Assembly (NCBI GenBank): GCA_022843945.1
Contig: JALHMR010000004.1
Location: forward strand, 1 to 64,000
Direction of reading: 5' to 3'
Source: Rhodospirillaceae bacterium
Lineage (GTDB): Bacteria; Pseudomonadota; Alphaproteobacteria; CACIAM-22H2
DNA: 64,000 nucleotides
The notes beneath the pieces were generated by a model that was given only the letters and a program-made list of their open reading frames with translations, was not told where the DNA came from and did no database searches. Made by a program: the position numbers and the translations under genes. This document shows, piece by piece, positions 1-7,265 of this stretch (the first letter of the stretch is position 1; the number at the start of each line of letters is the position of its first letter).

Positions 1-1369
1 CGTGGCTATGGTTCAAGGTGGCCATGAAACGGTATTGCGCATCGAATGGTATGAGATCGGTCCGCGGATATCTGAGATGCTCCCGCGCAGGATCGAAACC
101 GGCCTTGCCCCCCAGGGTCAGAAGGGCACCCTCCATCGGATCGCCTTCAACGGTCCACGCAGCGTCGACCTGCCGGAGGGTCGCGTCATTGCAAAGTACT
201 GCAGCTCGAGCCAGCTCTTGAAGGACAGGATCGGTCTCAGGTTCGATTTCCCGCTCTTCTGATGCAAAGCGTCCGCGTGGCTCGTAGCCGGCGCCAGATA
301 CGTCGTAATCTCGACCAGCTACGGCCACCGTCCGGACAGTCATTTCATTGCGCGTGAACGTGCCGGTCTTGTCGGAACAGATAATCGACACGCTGCCCAG
401 CGTCTCTACGGCGGGAAGCTGGCGAATGATCGCATTGCGGGCAGCCATGCGCTGAACGCCGATCGCCAGAGTGATCGTGAGTATTGCCGGTAGGCCCTCC
501 GGAATTGCCGCGACGGACAAACCCACCACAGCGATGAACATCTCGTCCATCGCGTAGCCGCGTACCAGAATTCCAAAGGTAAAGACGGCCGCCGCAAGAG
601 AGAGGATAGCGATCGTAAGCAGGCGGGCGAAGCCAGCGATCTGGCGCAAGAGCGGTGTCGTGAGCGTCCGCACCGCTGTCAGCATCGTGGTGACTTTGCC
701 AAGCTCGGTGTTTACGCCGGTTCCAGTGACGACTCCGAAACCTTGCCCTGTTGATACCAGTGTTCCCGAGAAAGCCATCGAAGTGCGATCTCCGAGCACT
801 GCCGTGGCCCCAGCCGGCGCCGCGCTTTTTTCGACGGCGATCGATTCGCCCGTAAGGGCAGCTTCCTGAATCTGAAGATTCCTGGCACGAAGCAGCCGTA
901 GATCCGCGGAAACGCGATCTCCGGCTTCGAGGACCACGATGTCGCCGGGCACGAGTTCTTCGGCTGACGTAGCGACGCGTTGGCCGTCCCTGATGACCGA
1001 TGCTTTCGGGCTCAGCATGTGCTGAATGGCTTCAAGCGCGCGTTCGGCCCGCCCTTCCTGGATAAACCCCAATGTCGCGTTGGCGAAGACGACCAGCAGA
1101 ATGACCCCGGTGTCCACCCAATGTCCCATTGCCGCTGTCAGCGCTGTCGCGCCGAGCAGAACCAGGATTAGAAGATTGTTGAACTGCTGCAGGAAGCGGA
1201 TCAGCGGGCCTCGTCTGCGCGCCGCCGGCAGCGTGTTGCGGCCAAACCGCGCTAGCCGCGCCGCGGCTTCGGCCGAGGTTAAGCCATCGGGTGTGGCACC
1301 CAGTACAGCCAAGACCTTCTCTGTCGGCTCTGCGTGCCATGCGTAGTCGCCAAAACTCTTGTCGCTCAT
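1..1369 (-). CDS. P-type cation-transporting ATPase, P2A (Ca2+-ATPase-like), C-terminal part outside the window
   Basis: This is the N-terminal 456 residues of an integral inner-membrane ATP-driven cation pump; the gene runs off the left edge. In order it shows an N-terminal cation-ATPase domain (about 10-70), paired membrane helices M1/M2 (about 64-105), an actuator domain with TGES at 173-176, helices M3/M4 (about 250-305) with the P2-type PEGLP motif at 290-294, and the phosphorylation loop with Asp333 in a DKTGTFT motif. PEGLP points to Ca2+ or Mn2+ type pumps rather than heavy-metal P1B pumps, and no N-terminal metal-binding CxxC is present. The usual motif is DKTGTLT, so Phe replaces Leu. 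The start is the ATG at 1369. It is transcribed in the same direction as the broken USP gene just upstream. Substrate is inferred only. Confidence 0.9.
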   Translation of the reverse strand, partial: MSDKSFGDYAWHAEPTEKVLAVLGATPDGLTSAEAAARLARFGRNTLPAARRRGPLIRFLQQFNNLLILVLLGATALTAAMGHWVDTGVILLVVFANATLGFIQEGRAERALEAIQHMLSPKASVIRDGQRVATSAEELVPGDIVVLEAGDRVSADLRLLRARNLQIQEAALTGESIAVEKSAAPAGATAVLGDRTSMAFSGTLVSTGQGFGVVTGTGVNTELGKVTTMLTAVRTLTTPLLRQIAGFARLLTIAILSLAAAVFTFGILVRGYAMDEMFIAVVGLSVAAIPEGLPAILTITLAIGVQRMAARNAIIRQLPAVETLGSVSIICSDKTGTFTRNEMTVRTVAVAGRDYDVSGAGYEPRGRFASEEREIEPETDPVLQELARAAVLCNDATLRQVDAAWTVEGDPMEGALLTLGGKAGFDPAREHLRYPRTDLIPFDAQYRFMATLNHSH

Positions 1370-1437
1370 TCTAGGTTTTCCCGCCACTGAGATGGCCCTA
1401 TCGACGATCAGCCAAACCCTGATACCGGCCTCTGCAC

Positions 1438-2044
1438 TCAGTGCGCCATCAGAACCGGAACATGCATTTCGCGCAGGACCTGCCGCGTCGCACCGCCCAG
1501 TATCCATTCGCTGAACCAGGACCGGCCATATGCCCCCATGACCAGCAAGTCCGAGCCTGCGTTCCGCGCTTCATTGAGAATAGCTGCTCCGGTTTCGACA
1601 TCGGATGGGTCAAAGCGCCGTGCCTCGACGCACGCTGCGTGGCGCCGGAGATAGAGCGCTTTGCTCCGCCACGTCGAACCCGATTTCGTCCGCCACCGTA
1701 TCGGTTTGCTCTACGACGGCCAAGTCATGAAATCTGCTGGCCCAGGTCAGCAGTTCGCTGGCTGCGCCCTCGCCAATCTTCCAGTCACCGTCGATGCAGT
1801 TTCGTTCCAGAAACCCGCGAAAGACGCTCTCTGCTTTCTGGGCGGCAGCCGCGTCTTTCGCCTGACGCTCCCGCACCGTTGGGGACTCCGCCCCGAGCAT
1901 CGCCTTGAGAACGGCGATGTCCCTGAGCGTGTAGAGGCCGGTCAACCGTGACCCAAAAGCATGGCTCACCCGACCCGCTACCTCGATGTGCTGAGACCAA
2001 CTCTCATAACATTTCACATGAACAAGCACATCGCGATAGCTCAT
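1438..2044 (-). pseudogene. Universal stress protein with internal deletion and frameshift
   Basis: The ATG at 2044 opens a normal tandem-USP first domain (MSYRDVLVHVK..., through EIGFDVAEQ), but near 1655-1662 the reading frame changes. The next frame then reads the extreme C-terminal half-domain of a USP (ALYLRRHA..., LLVMGAYGRSWFSEWILGG, ending VPVLMAH at a TGA at 1438-1440). The segment normally present between these two parts, roughly 70-80 residues covering the end of domain 1 and the first half of domain 2, is missing. The gene is therefore an internal deletion derivative with a frameshifted junction, not just a single-base error. The unrestored frame would end at 1610 after 144 residues with a foreign tail. 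It is the fourth member of the local USP cluster and the only broken one. Confidence 0.8.
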
Positions 2045-2106
2045 CTCATTCCCTTTTCAGCAACGAACGCTGGAAATTTCTCCATTCCACGCACGATTAA
2101 ATTGGC

Positions 2107-2358
2107 TCAGCGGCTCTCGTTGTCATCCGGCAAGGTCCCGGCACCGCCCGAATTGTCTCGCGGCAGATCCGGTTCATCGGGCGGCCTGTTCGCGCGTAGC
2201 TGGAGAAAGCCTTCGAGGTCCCTCGGTGCGATCCGCCACTCCCGGCCGACATTGATAGCGCGCAGGGCGCCATCCTTAATCCAGCGCCGGACCGTCGCCT
2301 CGCCCACCTTGAGGAGGTCAGCCACCTCCTTTACCGACAGAAACTGGCGGGTCAGCAT
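2107..2358 (-). CDS. Excisionase/MerR-type helix-turn-helix DNA-binding protein
   Basis: This 83-residue protein has a single winged-helix domain of the excisionase (HTH_17) family at about 5-55: FLSVKEVADLLKVGEATVRRW is the HTH, followed by IKDGALRAINVGREWRIAPRDLEGFLQ. The C-terminal 30 residues are polar and probably disordered. Such proteins act as small transcription regulators or as recombination directionality factors. It lies between the broken USP gene and the divergent intact USP operon, and the FNR-type box at 2423 lies in its upstream region. It may regulate the USP cluster, or be a leftover recombination factor of the island; the sequence does not separate these. Confidence 0.75.
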   Translation of the reverse strand: MLTRQFLSVKEVADLLKVGEATVRRWIKDGALRAINVGREWRIAPRDLEGFLQLRANRPPDEPDLPRDNSGGAGTLPDDNESR

Positions 2359-2422
2359 CCGTTGTGGCCCTCAGGAAGGCATTGAGTGCGCTTGAGGTTA
2401 TTAGAGCGGAGGCGAGATCACA

Positions 2423-2436
2423 TTGATTCAGATCAA
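2423..2436. promoter_or_regulatory. FNR/FixK/Anr-type binding site
   Basis: The site TTGAT-TCAG-ATCAA is a perfect match to the TTGAT-N4-ATCAA consensus of Crp/Fnr-family oxygen regulators (FNR, FixK, Anr). It lies 88 bases before the ATG of the USP gene at 2525 and 64 bases upstream of the divergent HTH gene. Anaerobic or microaerobic induction of USP genes by such regulators is known in several proteobacteria. That it acts here is inference from the match and the position. Confidence 0.7.
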
Positions 2437-2470
2437 GGTATCCGAGCGATTTCTGTGCGATTTGATGTCG

Positions 2471-2506
2471 AAATTGCTTCTTGGACAGAAATTGCTTCTT
2501 GGACAA
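2471..2506 (+). repeat. 18-bp tandem duplication in the USP 5' leader
   Basis: Two head-to-tail copies of AAATTGCTTCTTGGACA plus one base (2471-2488 and 2489-2506; only the last base differs) lie directly upstream of the ribosome binding site of the USP gene at 2525. The duplication lengthens the leader by 18 bases. It may be simple slippage or a duplicated control element. Confidence 0.85.
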
Positions 2507-2524
2507 ACGAACCGGAGAGGAATC

Positions 2525-3355
2525 ATGCGGAGCGTGCTTGTCGCACTTGACGATACACCCGCCAGCGCGGGCGCGGCCAAGCTCGCGCTGTCCCTTGCGG
2601 CAAGACACGGTGCCGCGGTGACCGGGGTCGGCGTCCTTGATGTCGGCTATCTCACGGCGCCTGAACCTGGTGGGGTCGGAACTGCCTACTACAAGTTCAA
2701 AACCGATCTGGCACGCCTGAAGCAGGCCCATGAGCGGACCGAGCACCTCGTGGAAGCCTTCCTAAAGCAGTGCAAAGCCGAGAACGTGGAAGGTGACGTC
2801 CTGGCCCTGGAAGGGAGCCCTGTGGAGGAAGTGCGCGCAGCAGCAGCGGCACATGACCTGATCGTCATCGGTCGCGACAGCAATTTCCACGGCGAACCGA
2901 CCGATGGCCTGGCCAAGACCGTCGAGCGGATACTGCAAGGAAGTCCCCGGCCACTCATCATTACACCGAATGCGGTCCAAGATCCGTCTCGCATTGTCAT
3001 CGCTTATGACGGCAGCATTCCTGCCGCACGGGCTTTGCAGATCTTCACGCTCCTCGGTCTTGCAGCCAATTCCGAGGTTCACGTGATTTCTGTCAGTTCG
3101 ACGCCGGAGGCGGCAGACCACTGCCTGCGGCGAGCGAGCGCCTATCTCGGCCTCTATGGCAGTACGTGTGTGCCTCGCGCGATCGCTTCGAGGGCGGACC
3201 CAGCCGAACTCATAATCGCGGAGGCGCGATCGCTTGGCGCCGGTTTACTCATGATGGGGGCGTACGGTCATCGCGGCTGGCGAGAAGCGCTGCTCGGTTC
3301 AGCCACGACGCGCCTACTGTCTGAATGTCCGACAGCTCTGTTCATTCATCACTAG
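2525..3355 (+). CDS. Universal stress protein, tandem-domain
   Basis: This 276-residue cytoplasmic protein has two UspA domains. Domain 1 starts MRSVLVALDDTPAS and ends near PLIITPN (about 1-147); domain 2 starts RIVIAYDGS (about 151-276). Domain 2 carries an ATP-binding-type loop, MGAYGHRGWREALLGS, with the G-x2-G-x9-G-S spacing. The ATG at 2525 is preceded by GGAGAGG, whereas upstream in-frame codons have no good site. An FNR-type box lies upstream and the next USP gene follows after 16 bases, so the two are probably one operon. The first domain has no clear ATP loop. USPs bind ATP and help survival under starvation or low oxygen; the partner is unknown. Confidence 0.9.
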   Translation: MRSVLVALDDTPASAGAAKLALSLAARHGAAVTGVGVLDVGYLTAPEPGGVGTAYYKFKTDLARLKQAHERTEHLVEAFLKQCKAENVEGDVLALEGSPVEEVRAAAAAHDLIVIGRDSNFHGEPTDGLAKTVERILQGSPRPLIITPNAVQDPSRIVIAYDGSIPAARALQIFTLLGLAANSEVHVISVSSTPEAADHCLRRASAYLGLYGSTCVPRAIASRADPAELIIAEARSLGAGLLMMGAYGHRGWREALLGSATTRLLSECPTALFIHH

Positions 3356-3371
3356 CGAGGAAGTTCCCGAG

Positions 3372-4262
3372 ATGACCGGCCTGCACGATCCCGAAACGAC
3401 AAAGGGCAACAGCGGCCTCCGCCGCATTCTCGTTGCTTCGGACCTGACGGCCTATTCCGACCGCGCCTTCGATCGCGCCGTGATGCTGGCAGACGAGAGC
3501 CGCGCCACCATTCGTTTTCTTCACGCCGTTGACCCGAACCTGCTGCCCGAGAGCTATGTGCGCAGCGACATCCGACAGGCGCAGGAGCGCCTGGAGCATG
3601 AGGTGCGAGCCAGTGGTGTCGACGAGCGTCTCGACGTGTCGGTCAAAGTCATAAGCGGCGATGCCGACAAGGTGGTCGTCGAAGAGGCCCAGACGATGCA
3701 AGCCGACCTCATTGTCATGGGGCTCTCTCACGATGCCACGTTGACCGGCATGGTTCGCGGCACGACCATCGACAAGGTCGTGAGACGCGCGAGCTGTCCC
3801 GTCCTTGTCGTCAAGACGCGGGCTAGGCGCACTTACGCGAGCATCGCCGCCGCTGTAGATTTGGCGGAGCCATCACGTCGCGCCCTGGACTTCGCGCTTC
3901 GTCTGTTCCCCGCCGCCCAATTCACGATCATGCATGTGGACGAAACAGCGCGGGTCGGCGAGGGCGCGGACTCTATAAGCAGCCCGGCCGGGATCGAGCG
4001 ATTGCACCAGATCGAAGACATGGTCGCCGCCAGGTTCGCGGCTTTCGGCCGGGGCGGGCCCGGGACAAAGGATGGCCCGACTCTGCGGCTCAAAGGCGGA
4101 AGAGCCGCAAATGTTTTGCAAGAGCAGGTCGGGCTCCTGCGACCGGACCTTGTGGTAATGGGCACGCATGGGCGAACCGGCGTCTCAAATCTGTTCCTAG
4201 GGAGCGTGGCAGAGACTCTGCTGGAGGTTCTGCCTCACGACATGCTCGTGACGCGGTCTTGA
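3372..4262 (+). CDS. Universal stress protein, tandem-domain
   Basis: This 296-residue protein has two UspA domains. Domain 1 (about 16-148) starts RRILVASDLTAYSDRAFDRA and ends with CPVLVVK; its loop MGLSHDATLTGMVRGTT is only a partial match to the ATP motif. Domain 2 (about 155-296) ends with the full G-x2-G-x9-G-S loop, MGTHGRTGVSNLFLGS. It follows the preceding USP gene by 16 bases in the same direction, so it is probably cotranscribed from the FNR-type promoter. The 266 bases after it hold no recognisable gene. The family call is secure; a specific role is not. Confidence 0.9.
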   Translation: MTGLHDPETTKGNSGLRRILVASDLTAYSDRAFDRAVMLADESRATIRFLHAVDPNLLPESYVRSDIRQAQERLEHEVRASGVDERLDVSVKVISGDADKVVVEEAQTMQADLIVMGLSHDATLTGMVRGTTIDKVVRRASCPVLVVKTRARRTYASIAAAVDLAEPSRRALDFALRLFPAAQFTIMHVDETARVGEGADSISSPAGIERLHQIEDMVAARFAAFGRGGPGTKDGPTLRLKGGRAANVLQEQVGLLRPDLVVMGTHGRTGVSNLFLGSVAETLLEVLPHDMLVTRS

Positions 4263-4528
4263 GGGACCGTTGTGGATCGGAGCTGTTGATGAAAGGCGTC
4301 CAGCGCCGTGGTTCGGATAGCCCTCGTCCCGGGGGAACGTGGCGGCCTTCACAAGTCACGAATGCTCACGAGATTGAATCGGCAGTTCGATATTTGATCG
4401 GAGACCTGATGTGTGCTGGCGGCACCCCCAAATGCTCGATCTTGGAGTCTCGCCCATTGTGCCGACAACAACCCCGATGGCAGAACCTAGAGCGCGCGTG
4501 CGCACTTTAACCCCAGGACCGGTATGAG

Positions 4529-5392
4529 ATGTATCAGGTGCTCGTAGCACACGATCTTTCGTCGCGCTCGGAAATCGCCCTCGTTCGGGCCGCCCGCTTA
4601 ACGATCGAGCGCGAAGGCCACCTGACCATCGTTCACGTTGTCGATGCCGATCTGCCGCCGCCGGTTATCGAAGCGCAGCGGGCGCACGCCGAGAGCAGCC
4701 TGGAGATCGAGGTGCGTCGATGGCTTGGGCGGGACAAGCCGCCGTACCGCATCGAGATCGTCTCCGGGGATCCGGCCCTCGCTATCGCGTCCCAGGCCCA
4801 GGAACGGGCCGTCGATCTCGTGGTAGCCGGCCGGCACCGGCGGCGCGTCATCGCCGATATTTTCACTGGCACCACTGTCGAGCGCCTACTGCGGCAGGTC
4901 GATGGCCCAATCCTAATTGTCAACAATCCGGATCAGTCGCCCTACCGCCGCGTCCTCATCCCGGTCGACTTCTCGGACGCGTCGACCGCGGCGATCCGCT
5001 TCGCGGCCGCTTTTCTTCCGAACGCGAGCCTTCACCTGTTTCACGCATACAAGGGGCCATTCCAAGACTATGTGGTAACGCTCTCTTTGACGTTCAGCCG
5101 CGAGGAAAGAGCCAAATTTGCCGGCCCCATCGGCGAGCAGGCGAAACATGCAATGTCCAAGCTGATTGACAGTCTGAAGTTAGCTGAACGCCAGCCCATC
5201 GTGACGATCATGAATGGGGATGCCTTGACGCTGATCGAGGAGGAACTGGCTAAAGAAAAGACGGACCTGGTGGTGATGGGAACGCACGCGCGCACTGGTC
5301 TTGCTTACGCTCTGATCGGCAGTGTGCCGGAGGCAGTTCTTAAGACCGGCCAATGCGACATGCTCATCGTTCCGGTTCACGTGTCCTCTTGA
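4529..5392 (+). CDS. Universal stress protein, tandem-domain
   Basis: This 287-residue protein has two UspA domains. Domain 1 starts MYQVLVAHDLSSRSE and includes AGRHRRRVIADIFTGTTVERLL and PILIVNN (to about 132). Domain 2 starts RRVLIPVDFSDAST and ends with the ATP-type loop MGTHARTGLAYALIGSVPE and a CDMLIVPV strand. The start is the ATG at 4529 (ATGTATCAG); the ATG of the overlapping opposite frame was not used. It is separated from the preceding USP gene by 266 bases, so it may have its own promoter, but no FNR-type box was seen there. Together with its neighbours it forms an unusual concentration of USPs beside a P-type ATPase. Confidence 0.88.
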   Translation: MYQVLVAHDLSSRSEIALVRAARLTIEREGHLTIVHVVDADLPPPVIEAQRAHAESSLEIEVRRWLGRDKPPYRIEIVSGDPALAIASQAQERAVDLVVAGRHRRRVIADIFTGTTVERLLRQVDGPILIVNNPDQSPYRRVLIPVDFSDASTAAIRFAAAFLPNASLHLFHAYKGPFQDYVVTLSLTFSREERAKFAGPIGEQAKHAMSKLIDSLKLAERQPIVTIMNGDALTLIEEELAKEKTDLVVMGTHARTGLAYALIGSVPEAVLKTGQCDMLIVPVHVSS

Positions 5393-5684
5393 TGAGCCAG
5401 ATATCGAATCATCATCCGAAAAGCATGCGTCTTGTAGCGCATTGGTACAAGAATGAAGGTTGGTCGGGGCTGTATTGCGCCTCGAAGCGCATCCCGGCGG
5501 CGACCAGATCGGAGGACGCTCGGGTGGAAAGCGGGCCGTACGACATGACCGCCGGAAGCCTCCCCGATAGAGGTCAGTGGACCTCGAGTCATCACATTCG
5601 GCGGCGGATCACGAAGGGTTTTTCAACACTATCTGCACGAAGCGGACCTCTCTTCGCCGGCATGGAGGAATGTAAGGCCTCTTA
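5393..5684. other. Spacer between the USP gene and the insertion sequence, no supported gene
   Basis: A 97-codon frame opens on the plus strand at an ATG overlapping the USP stop (5392) and runs to 5685. It has no recognisable domain, no ribosome site and atypical composition, so it is not called. It ends exactly at the IS boundary, so it could be the 5' part of a gene cut by the IS. Confidence 0.4.
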
Positions 5685-5704
5685 GAGTCCGTTTGAGAAT
5701 GGGA

Positions 5705-6190
5705 TCAATGGCTGATGCGGTGCAAGAGGAGGCTCCCCATGGCGACGTGGATCATGGCCTCCGAGACGTCGATGCGGGCTTCGTAGTCGCGCACGAGGCG
5801 GCGCCAACGGGTCATCCAGCCGAAGGTGCGCTCGACGACCCAGCGACGCGGCAGGACTTTGAAGCGCGGCTCGGCGTCGAGGCGGCGGACGATCTCGATG
5901 ACGAAGTCGAGGAAGGCGGCCTTGTCCATGAGCTTGGTTCGATCGTAGGCGCCATCGGCGAACAGATGTTTGATCCACGGCCAACGCTTGCGGATGGCGT
6001 CGAGGATCGCTTGGGCGCCGGCGCTGTCGGAGATATCGGCCGTGGTGAGGTTGACCATCAGGAGGCGGCCGTCGGTGTCGACGACGATATGCCGCTTGCG
6101 GCCGACGATCTTCTTGCCGGCGTCGTAGCCCCGCGTTTTGGCCGCCGGCGCCTTCACCGTCTGGCTGTCGGCGACGCCCGCCGTCGGGCC
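5705..6190 (-). pseudogene. IS5-family transposase, N-terminus missing
   Basis: About 160 residues of an IS5-family DDE transposase are readable up to the stop at 5705. The catalytic triad is still recognisable: Asp in VADSQTVK, Asp in LFADGAYD, and Glu in RRWVVERTFGW. GYDAGKKIVGRKRHIVVD is a family hallmark. The N-terminal third, including the DNA-binding part, is replaced by IS3-type sequence in another frame. The open frame can be extended upstream to 6265, but those residues are the IS3 gene read out of frame. It is most likely inactive. Confidence 0.75.
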
Positions 6191-6345
6191 TCCGACACGT
6201 CCAGCCCGCCGTACTTCGCCTTCCACTTGTAGAACGTCGCGCTGCTGATCCCGTGCCGGCGGCACACCTCCTCCGTCTTCGCCCCCGCCTCCTGCTCACG
6301 CAGGATCGCGATGATCTGCTCTTCCGTGAACCGGCTTCCTCGCAT
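6154..6345 (-). CDS. IS3-family OrfA (transposase helix-turn-helix subunit), 3'-altered
   Basis: The 63-residue product starts MRGSRFTEEQIIAILREQEAG and has the HTH_Tnp_1 helix-turn-helix of IS3-family OrfA (EEVCRRHGISSATFYKWKAKYGGLD, about 25-50). After SEARR, where OrfA would continue into its leucine-zipper region, the sequence crosses into IS5-derived DNA and ends after about ten foreign residues. Without OrfB it cannot transpose. Start is the ATG at 6345, about 60 bases inside the IS3 left end. Confidence 0.7.
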   Translation of the reverse strand: MRGSRFTEEQIIAILREQEAGAKTEEVCRRHGISSATFYKWKAKYGGLDVSEARRRASPTARR

Positions 6346-6392
6346 CGTCCGTCTCCCCTGGTCGACGGACTCTACCCAATTCTGGAGGAGTT

Positions 6393-6515
6393 TTAGGGGC
6401 TCAGGTCAACGAGGACAATCTCGGCCAGGCGATCCACTACCTTTGCAGCGGAAGATTCAGGCGAATCATATGCCCCGATGGGCTCGACTGGTGGCTGATA
6501 TGGCGGATACCTCAT
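6393..6515 (-). pseudogene. 5' fragment of an unidentified gene truncated by the IS
   Basis: On the minus strand an ATG at 6515, preceded by GAGGA at a good distance, starts MRYPPYQPPVEPIGAYDSPE and continues SSAAKVVDRLAEIVLV. At 6408 the IS3 left end begins, adding DLSP and a stop at 6393. The residues before the IS look like genuine protein, so this seems to be the beginning of a gene whose remainder was lost when the chimeric IS formed. The family is not recognised. Confidence 0.45.
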
Positions 6516-6926
6516 CAACGAGAAGTCCTCGTACTCCACGTTTCGTTGGGGCGCGTCTTCCAAGAAGCAGCGCAGCTACGTGTCATAACGCAGACGTTAC
6601 CAACATTGGTGGAGCTGGCACGATACTTCAGCTATGACGCGGTCAGTGGAGAAAGCCAGCGTGGCATCAATCTGCCCGTGACGCGACGTTTCGGTAGAAA
6701 GATCCGAAAAAGCGGGTGGTCGATTGTGACGGTCTCCACTCTGCATGGGCAGTGCACGGTGGATCCCTTCTGCGGAGGGGGGGGCCTATGGGCGGGTCAG
6801 CGCATGGGCCAGAGCACTCGGACTATTGACAACTAGAGAAATGGAAGAATCCTACAGAGGTCCTTCGCCGAACTTCGATTCGCTCCGCCGATCATCAGGG
6901 AAGGATGATGCTTATGGGAGTAACTC
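6516..6926. other. Region without a supported gene
   Basis: This stretch between the IS-truncated fragment and the small gene at 6927 holds only short frames. A plus-strand frame at 6546-6836 encodes 96 residues with a plausible middle part (LVELARYFSYDAVSGESQRG), but it lacks a ribosome site and any family. A run of nine G lies near 6776-6784. It is probably decayed coding DNA plus the promoter for the gene at 6927. Confidence 0.4.
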
Positions 6927-7184
6927 GTGAAACCGACACATGAGCTATCTGATCACGTGAAAAAACCAGTGATCCTCCGGTTCCGCGGCGAAGGCGACGC
7001 GTACAAGCGCGCCCAAGTCGTCGCTGACGCGCTTGGCCTCTCAATGGAAGAGTATCTGTACCAATGCGTGCGCGAGGGTCACCGGGTCCTGCAGAGTCGT
7101 CAAATCGCCTCGGGAACGCTTCTCGATGAGCGTGAAATCATCCCCGCTTTTGCACGACGCGACGGGTTTATCGAATTCGTCTAA
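6927..7184 (+). CDS. Small hypothetical protein
   Basis: This gene encodes 85 residues from a GTG at 6927, preceded by GGGAG at a good distance. The middle (ILRFRGEGDAYKRAQVVADALGLSMEEYLYQCVREGHRVLQSRQ) looks like a small helical protein with a ribbon-helix-helix-like pattern (a beta strand, then two helices). That could make it a DNA-binding or antitoxin-like protein, but no family is recognised. It precedes the M15-like gene by 81 bases in the same direction. Confidence 0.5.
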   Translation: MKPTHELSDHVKKPVILRFRGEGDAYKRAQVVADALGLSMEEYLYQCVREGHRVLQSRQIASGTLLDEREIIPAFARRDGFIEFV

Positions 7185-7265
7185 AAGTAGATTTCGTTGC
7201 CCGGTTCTGCTCAGTCTCTTTAGTCGCCAGCCTGTTGGCCTACGTGCGCTGCAAGGAGGGTGAGA

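Larger units (their letters stand above)
5685..6408 (-). mobile_element. Chimeric IS remnant: IS3-family left end joined to an IS5-family 3' part
   Basis: Read on the minus strand, the element starts at 6408 with TGACCTGAGCCCC, an IS3-type left end (5'-TG). It continues with an IS3-type orfA and switches near 6175-6190 to the body of an IS5-family (IS427-like) transposase that ends at 5705. The far end at 5685 reads GAGTCCGTTTGAGAATG, an IS5-type terminus. The IS3 orfB and right end, and the IS5 left end and transposase N-terminus, are absent. The two halves therefore come from different IS families. Nested insertion plus deletion would explain it. The exact junction is uncertain by a few bases. 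Confidence 0.75.

Noticed and set aside
5392-5685. A plus-strand frame overlapping the USP stop
   Set aside because: No family or ribosome site, atypical composition, and it ends at the IS boundary.
6546-6836. A plus-strand frame of 96 codons after the IS
   Set aside because: No ribosome site, no family, and a poly-G run inside; it may be decayed coding DNA.
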